Shown here: positions 1-5,506 of the stretch, piece after piece
How positions within the stretch are numbered: position 1 is the first letter of the stretch
Layout of the letters: every line of letters begins with the position of its first letter
Assembly: GCA_965661355.1 (NCBI GenBank)
Contig: CBFIDI010000064.1
Location: 1-6,494 of the forward strand
Direction of reading: 5' to 3'
Source of the DNA: CAMCFD01 sp965661355
GTDB lineage: Bacteria; Pseudomonadota; Alphaproteobacteria; Rickettsiales; UBA1997
Length of the DNA stretch: 6,494 nucleotides
Position numbers and translations under genes: made by a program
The notes under the pieces: model-generated
What the model was told of the DNA's origin: nothing
The model's input: only the letters and a program-made list of their open reading frames with translations
The model's database searches: none

Positions 1-1146
1 ACAGGCCTCATTTACATTATCTTCATTTATAATTAGCGGCGGCAAAAGTCTTACAACATTTTGCCCAGCGGCAACTGTTAAAAGTTTGTTTTTAAGTAAG
101 TCTTTAACTATTGTTAAATTTTCATAATTATCATTGAATTTTATTCCTATCATTAATCCTGCGCCTCTAATTTCAGCAATAACATTTGGGTATAATTCCT
201 TTAAATGTTCTAGTTTTTTAAAAATTAACGCACTCATATCTTTGACATTTTGCAAAAACCCCTCTCTTAGCATTTCATCTAGTACTGAATTTGCAACTGC
301 CATTGCCAAAGGGTTGCCACCAAAGGTAGTTCCGTGACTGCCATAGCCCATAGTTTCACCCACTTCTTTTTTTGATAAACAAGCCCCCAGCGGAAATCCA
401 CCGCCAATAGCCTTGGCCATTGCTATAATATCAGGCTCAACATCAAAAAATTTATGGGCGTGCAAATTTCCAGTTCTGCCCATTCCGCACTGAACCTCGT
501 CAAAAGCCAATAATAAATCATTTTCATCGCAAAGCCTTCTTAATTCTTGCAAAAATTCTTTGCCTGGGTTAATTACTCCTTCTTCACCCTGAATTGGCTC
601 AATTAGAACTCCGGCGCTATATTCGGTAATAGCTTCTTTTACAGCCTCTATATTGCCATATTCAACATTGTCAAAGCCGTCAAGAATTGGTCTGAAGCCG
701 TCGATATATTTTTTTTTGCCGGCGGCTGAAATTGTTGCTATTGTGCGTCCATGAAAAGCGCCCTGAAAAGTTATAATGCGATATTTCTCTGGTTTATTTT
801 TAATAAAATAATATCTTCTTATCATTTTTATGGCGCATTCAACGGCTTCGGCACCAGAATTGCAAAAGAAAGCATAGTCACTACAGCAATTAGAAATTAG
901 TTTTTCGGCAAATTCATTTAGTTCGTTACCGCAATAAATATTAGAAATATGCCATAATTTTTTAGCCTGCTTACTAAGTGCGTCAACTAATTTTGGGTGG
1001 CAATGACCAAGAGAATTAACGGCAATTCCGGCGCCAAAATCAAGATATTTTTCATCGTTTTTGTCATATAAATAAACGCCTTCGCCGCGCTCAAATGAAA
1101 TGTCAAATCTATTATGAACAGGAAGTAACTTATCGCTTATTGTCAT
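1..1146 (-). CDS. argD: Acetylornithine aminotransferase (class III, PLP-dependent), C-terminus cut by window edge
   Basis: This enzyme transfers an amino group between glutamate and N-acetylglutamate semialdehyde, giving N-acetylornithine in arginine synthesis. Family members often also act as succinyldiaminopimelate aminotransferase in lysine synthesis. It is cytoplasmic. I translated 382 codons with no stop. The class III fold is clear: SGAEA at residues 97-101 (cofactor phosphate contact), FHGRT at 131-135, EPIQGEEG at 183-190, DEVQCGMGRTG at 216-226, the Schiff-base lysine K245 in AMAKAIGGG, TTFGGNP at 273-279 and RLLPPL near 366-371. The family is usually about 390-400 residues, so only the last 10-20 are missing beyond position 1. 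The ATG at 1146-1144 gives a normal family N-terminus (LLPVHNRF, then RGEGVYLYD). No Shine-Dalgarno sequence precedes it. It is divergent from the COQ9 gene. Ornithine, GABA or succinylornithine aminotransferase are alternatives; length and motif spacing favour ArgD, but substrate cannot be fixed from sequence alone. Confidence 0.93.
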   Translation of the reverse strand, partial: MTISDKLLPVHNRFDISFERGEGVYLYDKNDEKYLDFGAGIAVNSLGHCHPKLVDALSKQAKKLWHISNIYCGNELNEFAEKLISNCCSDYAFFCNSGAEAVECAIKMIRRYYFIKNKPEKYRIITFQGAFHGRTIATISAAGKKKYIDGFRPILDGFDNVEYGNIEAVKEAITEYSAGVLIEPIQGEEGVINPGKEFLQELRRLCDENDLLLAFDEVQCGMGRTGNLHAHKFFDVEPDIIAMAKAIGGGFPLGACLSKKEVGETMGYGSHGTTFGGNPLAMAVANSVLDEMLREGFLQNVKDMSALIFKKLEHLKELYPNVIAEIRGAGLMIGIKFNDNYENLTIVKDLLKNKLLTVAAGQNVVRLLPPLIINEDNVNEAC

Positions 1147-1204
1147 ATTATAAATTATAAAATTATTAATAAAATTCAGGTAATTATATTTTTAAAACCA
1201 AGTT

Positions 1205-1231
1205 AATTAATATTTGTTTTAAATATTAATT
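1205..1231. repeat. Perfect 11-bp A/T inverted repeat beside the argD promoter
   Basis: AATTAATATTT (1205-1215) and AAATATTAATT (1221-1231) are exact reverse complements separated by GTTTT. The repeat lies at the predicted transcription start and early leader of argD, so it could be an operator, or in RNA a weak hairpin. It resembles an ArgR box only in being an A/T-rich palindrome; the TGAAT/ATTCA core of known Arg boxes is not there. In DNA this A/T-rich, such a palindrome can also arise by chance. Confidence 0.5.
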
Positions 1232-1232
1232 T

Positions 1233-1262
1233 ATTATAAAATTTAAGTTATAAAATTGTCGC
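1233..1262 (-). promoter_or_regulatory. Candidate sigma70-type promoter for argD
   Basis: Read on the minus strand, a perfect TATAAT (1238-1233) lies 18 bp downstream of GCGACA (1262-1257), which matches the TTGACA consensus at its last four bases. Transcription would begin near 1226 and leave a leader of about 80 bases before the argD ATG. TATAAT-like hexamers are frequent in DNA this A/T-rich, so the call rests mainly on the spacing and the GACA. Confidence 0.38.
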
Positions 1263-1611
1263 TTGGCTATTTATTTTCATGTCTGTAAGATAATTTTTTC
1301 ATAAATTAGTTAAAAACACAATAAAATATTTTTAATATTAAATAAAGCTAATTATTAATTGCATTTAGTGTAGTGTATTTTATATAATAATTAAAGAAAA
1401 AATATTTTTTTAGGAACCTTTGCTGAAAGTAAAAAAATAAAATTTTTTGGGATAAAAATTAGTGTGTTTTTGTTTTAAATTAAGCATTAATAATATATTT
1501 TTTTATTAAAAGAGTCGAAAATTAAGTAAAACTAGACAAATATGTAAATTTCTATATTAACTAGCATTTAGCTAGATTTTATCTGTAACATAAAATAAAA
1601 ATTGAACCGTT

Positions 1612-2364
1612 GTGACAATAGACAGTCTTGAAAACAAGCAATTAATTCTTGAAAAGTTTCTCGATAATATAGCCTTCGAAGGTGTTGGAGAGGAAGTTTT
1701 AGAAAAATCAATCTTAGAGTCAAATCTTAAACCGGAACATAAAGAGTTGATTTTTGAAGAGGGTGTCTTAAGTGCTTTAGAATTTTACTTTAATCAAATA
1801 ATTCAAAATTTAGCACAAAAAATTGAAAGTCATCAAAACTTCTCGGATCTTAAAATTAGGCAAAAAATAAAATTTTCGGTGTTAGAGATTTTTAAATATC
1901 AAACAGATCATAAATTGGCAACAAGTAGAATATTGAGTTTTTATTTTGATATTAAAAATTTTACAAAATCCAATTATGGACCTAAGCCATTTTCTTTGGC
2001 TTTTAAAAATTTATATAGATTTTCAGATCAAATTTGGTACCTAATAGGTGATAAATCAACCGACTATAACTTTTATACAAAAAGACTAGTCTTGTCTAAG
2101 TTAATTGCTAAATCTTCAAAGATATTTGTTGACGATGTAACCACAGACTTACAAAAAACCTCGCAAGCCATCGATAATGAAATTGAAAATATAATGAAAT
2201 TTGAAAAGGCAAAATCGCAAATAAAACAAAATGTCGAGAATTTATCGGAATTATCTTGCCAGTTAAAAGAAAATATTTGCGATATATTCTGCGATAAAGA
2301 AAATAATTTAAAAACCCCGAAAAATATAATTAAAAGCTTGCCTTTTATCAGATTATTTTATTAA
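1612..2364 (+). CDS. COQ9-family ubiquinone biosynthesis protein
   Basis: COQ9 proteins bind isoprenoid lipids and, in mitochondria, partner the hydroxylase COQ7 in ubiquinone synthesis; the bacterial role is inferred from this. The signature is WYLIGDKSTDYNFYTKR at residues 142-158, followed by the typical IDNEIENIMKFEK helix at 187-199. The N-terminal half (about 8-115) is helical and TetR-like in pattern, as in the family, although these proteins are not DNA-binding regulators. The protein is 250 residues, slightly longer than the usual bacterial 200-220. The extra part is a charged segment at about 200-237 before a closing LPFIRLF motif. The start is GTG: an in-frame TGA at 1603-1605 closes the frame upstream and no ATG fits the N-terminus. 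There is no Shine-Dalgarno sequence. cvpA follows after 15 bases, suggesting cotranscription. The family is confidently assigned; involvement of a specific ubiquinone hydroxylase is not shown here. Confidence 0.88.
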   Translation: MTIDSLENKQLILEKFLDNIAFEGVGEEVLEKSILESNLKPEHKELIFEEGVLSALEFYFNQIIQNLAQKIESHQNFSDLKIRQKIKFSVLEIFKYQTDHKLATSRILSFYFDIKNFTKSNYGPKPFSLAFKNLYRFSDQIWYLIGDKSTDYNFYTKRLVLSKLIAKSSKIFVDDVTTDLQKTSQAIDNEIENIMKFEKAKSQIKQNVENLSELSCQLKENICDIFCDKENNLKTPKNIIKSLPFIRLFY

Positions 2365-2379
2365 TAAAAGTAAAAAATA

Positions 2380-3117
2380 ATGTCCGCAACGCTTAATATG
2401 TTTGACTTAATATTTATAATCTCTTTTGCAATAATTGTATTTATTGCCTTTTTAAGAGGTTTTACCAAAGAAATATTTTCCTTAATTGGTTGGATAATTT
2501 CAGTTTGTATAGTATATTTCTTGTCTCCAATTCTATCATCTATAATATCGCAATATTCAAGCGATAAAATTGTTGCTAATATTATAAGTTCGGTAATAAT
2601 TTTTATTGTAATTTTTATTATATCAAGCTTAGTCACCAGAAAAATATCACTTGCCATAAAAGAAAAAATACCCGCGGTAACTGATCAAATTCTTGGCGTT
2701 GTATATGGAATTTTAAAAACATTCTTAATATTTGGCTTGGTTTATTCTTTATCTTTAAACTTAAATATGAAAATATATTCAATTTCAGGCAATGCGTCGT
2801 TAAGTAAAAAACTTCCAGATTGGCTTTATAAATCTAAATTTAGGGTTGCAATTTCCCCCTTTGGCAAAGCCTTGAACCCCTTGGTTTCAAAGTTATTTGA
2901 CGCTTCTCAAGAAAGATATTTGGGAAAAAAAATTAAGTCAGAAAAAGTCAAAAAAGATATAAAAAATAACAAAATTAATCAAATTTTAGAAGAAAAAAAG
3001 ATGGCTCCCTATGGTATTTATCAAGAAAAGGCTAAAAAATATGGACAATATAAAGAAAAAGGATATTCTGAAGAAGATATAAAAAATATGGAGCGCTTAA
3101 TTGATATTGTAGAGTAA
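2380..3117 (+). CDS. cvpA: CvpA-family inner-membrane protein (colicin V production family)
   Basis: CvpA proteins are small multi-pass inner-membrane proteins. They were named for colicin V secretion and are linked to envelope homeostasis; the biochemical activity is unknown. The N-terminal half shows four hydrophobic segments at about residues 8-25, 32-50, 66-86 and 104-126. The family's FLRGFTKEIFSLIGW element spans 24-38, with R26, G27 and E31 the usual conserved positions, and the DQILGVVYG stretch precedes the fourth helix. Residues about 140-245 form a soluble, lysine-rich, probably helical tail ending in GYSEEDIKNMERLI, as in low-GC alphaproteobacterial homologues. At 245 residues it is longer than the 160-residue E. 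coli protein because of this tail. The ATG at 2380 is used; M7 at 2398 would start directly at the first membrane segment and is a real alternative. It follows the COQ9 gene by 15 bases. The usual neighbours purF or radA are not in this window. Confidence 0.85.
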   Translation: MSATLNMFDLIFIISFAIIVFIAFLRGFTKEIFSLIGWIISVCIVYFLSPILSSIISQYSSDKIVANIISSVIIFIVIFIISSLVTRKISLAIKEKIPAVTDQILGVVYGILKTFLIFGLVYSLSLNLNMKIYSISGNASLSKKLPDWLYKSKFRVAISPFGKALNPLVSKLFDASQERYLGKKIKSEKVKKDIKNNKINQILEEKKMAPYGIYQEKAKKYGQYKEKGYSEEDIKNMERLIDIVE

Positions 3118-3131
3118 TAAAGTTTTTGCCT

Positions 3132-3159
3132 TTGACAATTTAATTATTTTTAATATAAT
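3132..3159 (+). promoter_or_regulatory. Consensus sigma70-type promoter for fabG-trxB
   Basis: TTGACA (3132-3137) and TATAAT (3154-3159) both match consensus exactly and are 16 bp apart. Transcription would start near 3166, giving an 84-85 base leader before the fabG ATG at 3251. The promoter sits 14 bases after the cvpA stop, so fabG-trxB probably forms its own unit. No clear operator palindrome overlaps it, which fits constitutive expression. The leader contains a tiny reading frame (TTG at 3178, stop at 3223-3225) that I do not call as a gene. Confidence 0.7.
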
Positions 3160-3250
3160 TTGATCTATTAAAATCAATTGCTTAACAAAGAATATCTAAG
3201 CGACGATGAAGTACAAAAAATTTAAATAATATTAATAAAAACCCAAAAAA

Positions 3251-3994
3251 ATGTTAGACTTAACCGGAAAAACCGCATTAATAACTGGTGCCAGCGGAGG
3301 AATTGGTTCTGAAATTGCTAAAAAACTAGTAAATCTTGGCGCTAGTGTAATTATTAGCGGCACTCGCGAAGAAAAACTAAAAGAGCTGCAAGAAGAAATT
3401 GGTCAAGATAAATGTAAATATCTAACCTGCAATCTTTCAGACGCTAAAGAAGTTGGTTTTTTGTTCGAGAAAAGCGAAGAAATTGCTGACTCTCAAATAG
3501 ATATATTAGTTTGCAATGCCGGAATAACCAAAGATAATCTTGCCCTTAGAATTAAAGATGAAGATTTTGACGAGGTAATAAATGTTAATTTAAAATCTAC
3601 ATTTATTCTTAATAGAAATGCGATCAAAAAAATGATCAGAAGAAAATATGGTCGCATTATTAATATAGCTTCTGTTGTTGGATTTACCGGTAATTCAGGT
3701 CAGTCAAATTATGTTGCCTCAAAAGCCGGAATGGTTGGTATGTCAAAATCTTTTGCAGCAGAAGTTGCTAATCGCGGAATTACAATCAATTGCGTAGCCC
3801 CAGGCTTTATTGAAACCGCTATGACAAGTGATTTAAACGACAAACAAAAACAGGGTATTTTATCTTCCATTCCAATGCAAAAAATGGGTGAAGCGCAAGA
3901 TATATCTGGCGCTGTAGCTTTTCTTGCAAGTGACGAGTCTAAATATATCACGGGCCAAACCTTACATGTCAATGGCGGAATGTATATGGCTTAA
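3251..3994 (+). CDS. fabG: 3-oxoacyl-[acyl-carrier-protein] reductase
   Basis: FabG reduces 3-oxoacyl-ACP to (R)-3-hydroxyacyl-ACP with NADPH in each round of type II fatty-acid elongation, as a cytoplasmic tetramer. At 247 residues it has the standard length. It carries the short-chain dehydrogenase motifs in order: the cofactor glycine loop TGASGGIG at 12-19, CNAG at 88-91, the catalytic set N113, S141, Y154 and K158 (YVASK at 154-158), and the PG of VAPGFIET at 182-189. These residues are offset by three from the E. coli tetrad N110/S138/Y151/K155, so the active site is intact. The C-terminal ITGQTLHVNGGMYM is characteristic of FabG rather than other short-chain dehydrogenases. It has a strong promoter upstream and trxB 21 bases downstream, not the more usual acpP. 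The ATG at 3251 gives the normal N-terminus; only A-rich sequence precedes it. A PhaB-like acetoacetyl-CoA reductase is possible but less likely. Confidence 0.94.
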   Translation: MLDLTGKTALITGASGGIGSEIAKKLVNLGASVIISGTREEKLKELQEEIGQDKCKYLTCNLSDAKEVGFLFEKSEEIADSQIDILVCNAGITKDNLALRIKDEDFDEVINVNLKSTFILNRNAIKKMIRRKYGRIINIASVVGFTGNSGQSNYVASKAGMVGMSKSFAAEVANRGITINCVAPGFIETAMTSDLNDKQKQGILSSIPMQKMGEAQDISGAVAFLASDESKYITGQTLHVNGGMYMA

Positions 3995-4015
3995 TTAAAA
4001 ATTAAAATAATTATT

Positions 4016-4975
4016 ATGACTGAAAAAAATTCTAAAAAACACAAAACTAAAGTTCTTATTATTGGCTCGGGTCCAGCTGGTTACACGGCTGCAATTTATG
4101 CGGCAAGGGCAAATCTAGAACCAATTCTAGTTAGCGGAACTCAACCGGGTGGTCAATTAACAATTACCACAGATGTCGAAAATTATCCCGGATATGCTGA
4201 TGTTATTCAAGGTCCATGGCTTATGGAGCAAATGTTGAAGCAGGCAGAAAATGTTGGCACAAAGATGATTTTTGATCATATTTCTAAGGTTGACTTTTCG
4301 GCTCATCCTTTTAAGGCATTTACCGATGGTGGCGAAGAAATAGAGGCGAAAACAGCAATTATTTCAACTGGAGCCCAGGCTAAGTGGCTTGGTCTTGATT
4401 CTGAAAAAGAATTTCAGGGTTTTGGCGTTTCTGGTTGCGCAACTTGTGACGGTTTTTTCTTTAAGAATAAAGATGTAATGGTTGTTGGTGGCGGAAATAC
4501 AGCAGTAGAAGAGGCTTTGTATCTCACGAATCACGCTAAAAAAGTATATTTAGTTCATCGTCGTGAAGAATTAAGGGCTGAAAAAATATTGCAAGAAAGA
4601 TTATTCGCCCATGAAAAAATTGAAGTAATTTGGAATCATCAATTAGATGAAGTAGTTGGTCAATCTAAGCCAGTAAAAGCCGTAACTTCTGCGAAGTTAA
4701 AAAGCAGTAAAGACGGATCTCAAAAAGAAGTTTCTGTTGAGGGTATTTTTATCGCAATTGGCCACAAGCCTAATTCTGATATATTCAAAGAAACTGGCCT
4801 AGAAATAGACTCTGAAGGCTATATCAATACAAAAGCTGGAACCTCTTCAACAAATATTGAAGGAGTTTACGCCGCAGGGGATATACAAGACAAAATATAC
4901 AGGCAAGCGGTTACTGCTGCTGGAACAGGTTGTATGGCTGCTTTAGAGGCTGAGAAGTTTTTAAGTTCGCAATAA
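4016..4975 (+). CDS. trxB: Thioredoxin-disulfide reductase
   Basis: TrxB passes electrons from NADPH through FAD and a redox disulfide to thioredoxin, maintaining cytoplasmic thiols and supplying ribonucleotide reductase and peroxiredoxins. The domains are complete: FAD-binding GSGPAG at residues 17-22, GGQLTITTDVENYPGY at 45-60, the redox-active CATC at 141-144 followed by D145, the NADPH-binding VVGGGNTAVEEA at 156-167, HRRE at 181-184 (phosphate-contacting arginines), and the second FAD motif AAGDI at 286-290 followed by RQAVTAAGTG. At 319 residues it matches the usual low-molecular-weight bacterial enzyme. HRRE favours NADPH-dependent TrxB over ferredoxin-linked or NADH-type relatives. 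A short lysine-rich extension (residues 1-11) precedes the first strand, VLIIGSG. It lies 21 bases after fabG and should share its promoter; I see no separate promoter in the gap. No Shine-Dalgarno sequence precedes the ATG. Confidence 0.96.
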   Translation: MTEKNSKKHKTKVLIIGSGPAGYTAAIYAARANLEPILVSGTQPGGQLTITTDVENYPGYADVIQGPWLMEQMLKQAENVGTKMIFDHISKVDFSAHPFKAFTDGGEEIEAKTAIISTGAQAKWLGLDSEKEFQGFGVSGCATCDGFFFKNKDVMVVGGGNTAVEEALYLTNHAKKVYLVHRREELRAEKILQERLFAHEKIEVIWNHQLDEVVGQSKPVKAVTSAKLKSSKDGSQKEVSVEGIFIAIGHKPNSDIFKETGLEIDSEGYINTKAGTSSTNIEGVYAAGDIQDKIYRQAVTAAGTGCMAALEAEKFLSSQ

Positions 4976-5046
4976 TATTGTTGCGCTTAAGATTTATTTT
5001 GATGTTATTTAACGCCTTAAGAGTTAAAATTTTTGACTTATAGATT

Positions 5047-5111
5047 TGTGACTTTGGGAAGTAAAATTTGGTGATAGTGGCCAATATTTAATTATCATTC
5101 TTAAAGTCACA
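5047..5111. other. Nested inverted repeat, candidate structured RNA element
   Basis: TGTGACTTT (5047-5055) is the exact reverse complement of AAAGTCACA (5103-5111). As RNA the stem can continue through two G-U pairs and three further pairs to 5060/5098, about 14 pairs in all. Inside the loop, 5064-5071 pairs with 5081-5089 with one bulged base, giving a second stem capped by nine bases. No T-run follows on either strand, so it is not a standard intrinsic terminator. It begins 71 bases after the trxB stop and could lie in the trxB 3' untranslated region. Function unknown. Confidence 0.4.
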
Positions 5112-5239
5112 TAAAAATTTCATATTTTTCAGTAAAATCGCGTCACAAAAACTCATCATAAAAATCTAGAAATATATTTTTAATATAAAAAACCTTATTA
5201 CCTCATAGAGGTTTATTTGCTCACTGTTTAATAATTATA

Positions 5240-5270
5240 ATTGATTATTTATTCATCAAATTTAATCAAT
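5240..5270. repeat. 8-bp inverted repeat
   Basis: ATTGATTA (5240-5247) and TAATCAAT (5263-5270) are exact reverse complements around a 15-base spacer. The composition is nearly all A/T, so chance is a fair explanation. It is recorded because it is one of a cluster of repeats ahead of fadJ. Confidence 0.35.
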
Positions 5271-5274
5271 AAAA

Positions 5275-5359
5275 TCATTGTTAAAACTTCCTTACATATT
5301 ATATATTGCTCATTTTTACAAATAATTTATTGGCTGGTGCTTTTGGTGTTTAACAATGA
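5275..5359. repeat. 11-bp inverted repeat with long spacer
   Basis: TCATTGTTAAA (5275-5285) and TTTAACAATGA (5349-5359) are exact reverse complements. A C/G pair just inside could add to the stem if A5286 is bulged. The spacer is about 63 bases. It lies 46 bases before the fadJ promoter palindromes and could be a looped operator pair or a coincidence in A/T-rich DNA. Confidence 0.35.
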
Positions 5360-5404
5360 ATTATAAAGTTTAAGTGTTATAAATTAAGCACGAAACCGCT
5401 AAAA

Positions 5405-5430
5405 TATATGTCAAATATAATTGACATATA
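5405..5430. repeat. Perfect palindrome 1 (10-bp arms) overlapping the fadJ -35 box
   Basis: TATATGTCAA (5405-5414) and TTGACATATA (5421-5430) are exact reverse complements separated by six bases. The right arm contains the whole -35 hexamer TTGACA. A protein bound here would block RNA polymerase, so a repressor operator is the natural reading. The arms do not match the FadR (GntR-type) or PsrA site patterns that I know, so the regulator is unidentified. Confidence 0.65.
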
Positions 5431-5449
5431 GCAAAAAATTTGCTATAAA
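5421..5449 (+). promoter_or_regulatory. Sigma70-type promoter for fadJ overlaid by two palindromes
   Basis: A perfect TTGACA (5421-5426) is followed after exactly 17 bp by TATAAA (5444-5449, five of six consensus bases). Transcription would start near 5456, about 50 bases before the fadJ ATG. Palindrome 1 covers the -35 box and palindrome 2 spans the spacer and most of the -10 box, so the promoter looks built to be shut off by one or two dimeric repressors. Both palindromes lie upstream of the predicted start and would not be in the mRNA, which argues for DNA-level control. Confidence 0.72.
5427..5447. repeat. Perfect palindrome 2 (9-bp arms) spanning the fadJ promoter spacer and -10 box
   Basis: TATAGCAAA (5427-5435) and TTTGCTATA (5439-5447) are exact reverse complements separated by AAA. 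The left arm shares its first four bases with the end of palindrome 1, and the right arm runs into the -10 hexamer. The two half-site sequences differ (TGTCAA versus AGCAAA), so the palindromes may serve different proteins. Confidence 0.65.
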
Positions 5450-5506
5450 TGGTCAAAGAGGTGATTTTATCGAGATATTTTAGTTCAAATTCAATTTTTA
5501 TATATT

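Larger units (their letters stand above)
1147..1611. other. Divergent A/T-rich intergenic region between argD and the COQ9 gene
   Basis: This stretch of 465 bases holds no supportable gene; all six frames are broken by frequent stops. Near the argD end are a candidate minus-strand promoter and an A/T palindrome, listed separately. In the middle is a TATAAT at 1383-1388 with only a poor upstream partner (TTGCAT at 1359-1364, 18 bp away), so a plus-strand promoter there is possible but weak. An exact 14-bp A/T palindrome sits at 1397-1410. A- and T-runs centred near 1434, 1445, 1457 and 1469 are spaced about one helical turn apart, suggesting curved DNA. A small inverted repeat (CTAGC, five bases, GCTAG) occupies 1561-1575, about 36 bases before the COQ9 start. 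I found no convincing promoter directly in front of the COQ9 gene. No rpsU gene is present, although COQ9-family genes are often divergent from rpsU. Confidence 0.7.
4976..5506. other. Gene-free region between trxB and fadJ with several inverted repeats
   Basis: These 531 bases contain no supportable protein or tRNA gene. In order they hold: a weak terminator-like element after trxB (TTTAAC at 5008-5013, GTTAAA at 5023-5028, then five T at 5030-5034); a long nested inverted repeat at 5047-5111; two overlapping small hairpin options at 5190-5214 (AAACCT with AGGTTT, or ACCTC with GAGGT); an 8-bp repeat at 5240-5270; an 11-bp repeat at 5275-5359; and the fadJ promoter with two palindromes at 5405-5449. 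An 8-base match to the anti-Shine-Dalgarno complement (GAGGTGAT) sits at 5458-5465 with no start codon at usable distance. The region may contain an unannotated small RNA, but nothing matches a family I recognise. Confidence 0.65.

Noticed and set aside
134..337. Plus-strand open frame of 67 codons
   Set aside because: It lies antisense inside argD, whose own frame carries unmistakable family motifs; a shadow of that gene.
1268..1303. Tiny minus-strand frame (MKKLSYRHENK) upstream of argD, a possible leader peptide
   Set aside because: Eleven codons, no ribosome site, no arginine-codon run, and it lies upstream of the predicted argD promoter's start site; too short to support.
1561..1580. 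CTAGC/GCTAG hairpin with following T-rich bases as a terminator
   Set aside because: The stem is only five pairs and the downstream T-run is short; no gene ends just upstream on that strand.
2361..2657. Minus-strand open frame of 98 codons
   Set aside because: It is antisense to the membrane-spanning part of cvpA and its composition mirrors hydrophobic codons; no recognisable domain.
3172..3225. Short frame in the fabG leader (ends YLSDDEVQKI), possibly a gene remnant or leader peptide
   Set aside because: Fewer than 20 codons, no ATG, and a stop just upstream; protein-like residues alone are not enough.
3709..3972. Minus-strand open frame of 87 codons
   Set aside because: It is antisense to the conserved 3' half of fabG, so the frame is explained by fabG codon constraints.
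5461..5506. GTG at 5461 as an alternative fadJ start next to the SD-like element
   Set aside because: It is out of frame with fadJ and overlaps the SD-like bases, leaving no spacing for initiation.
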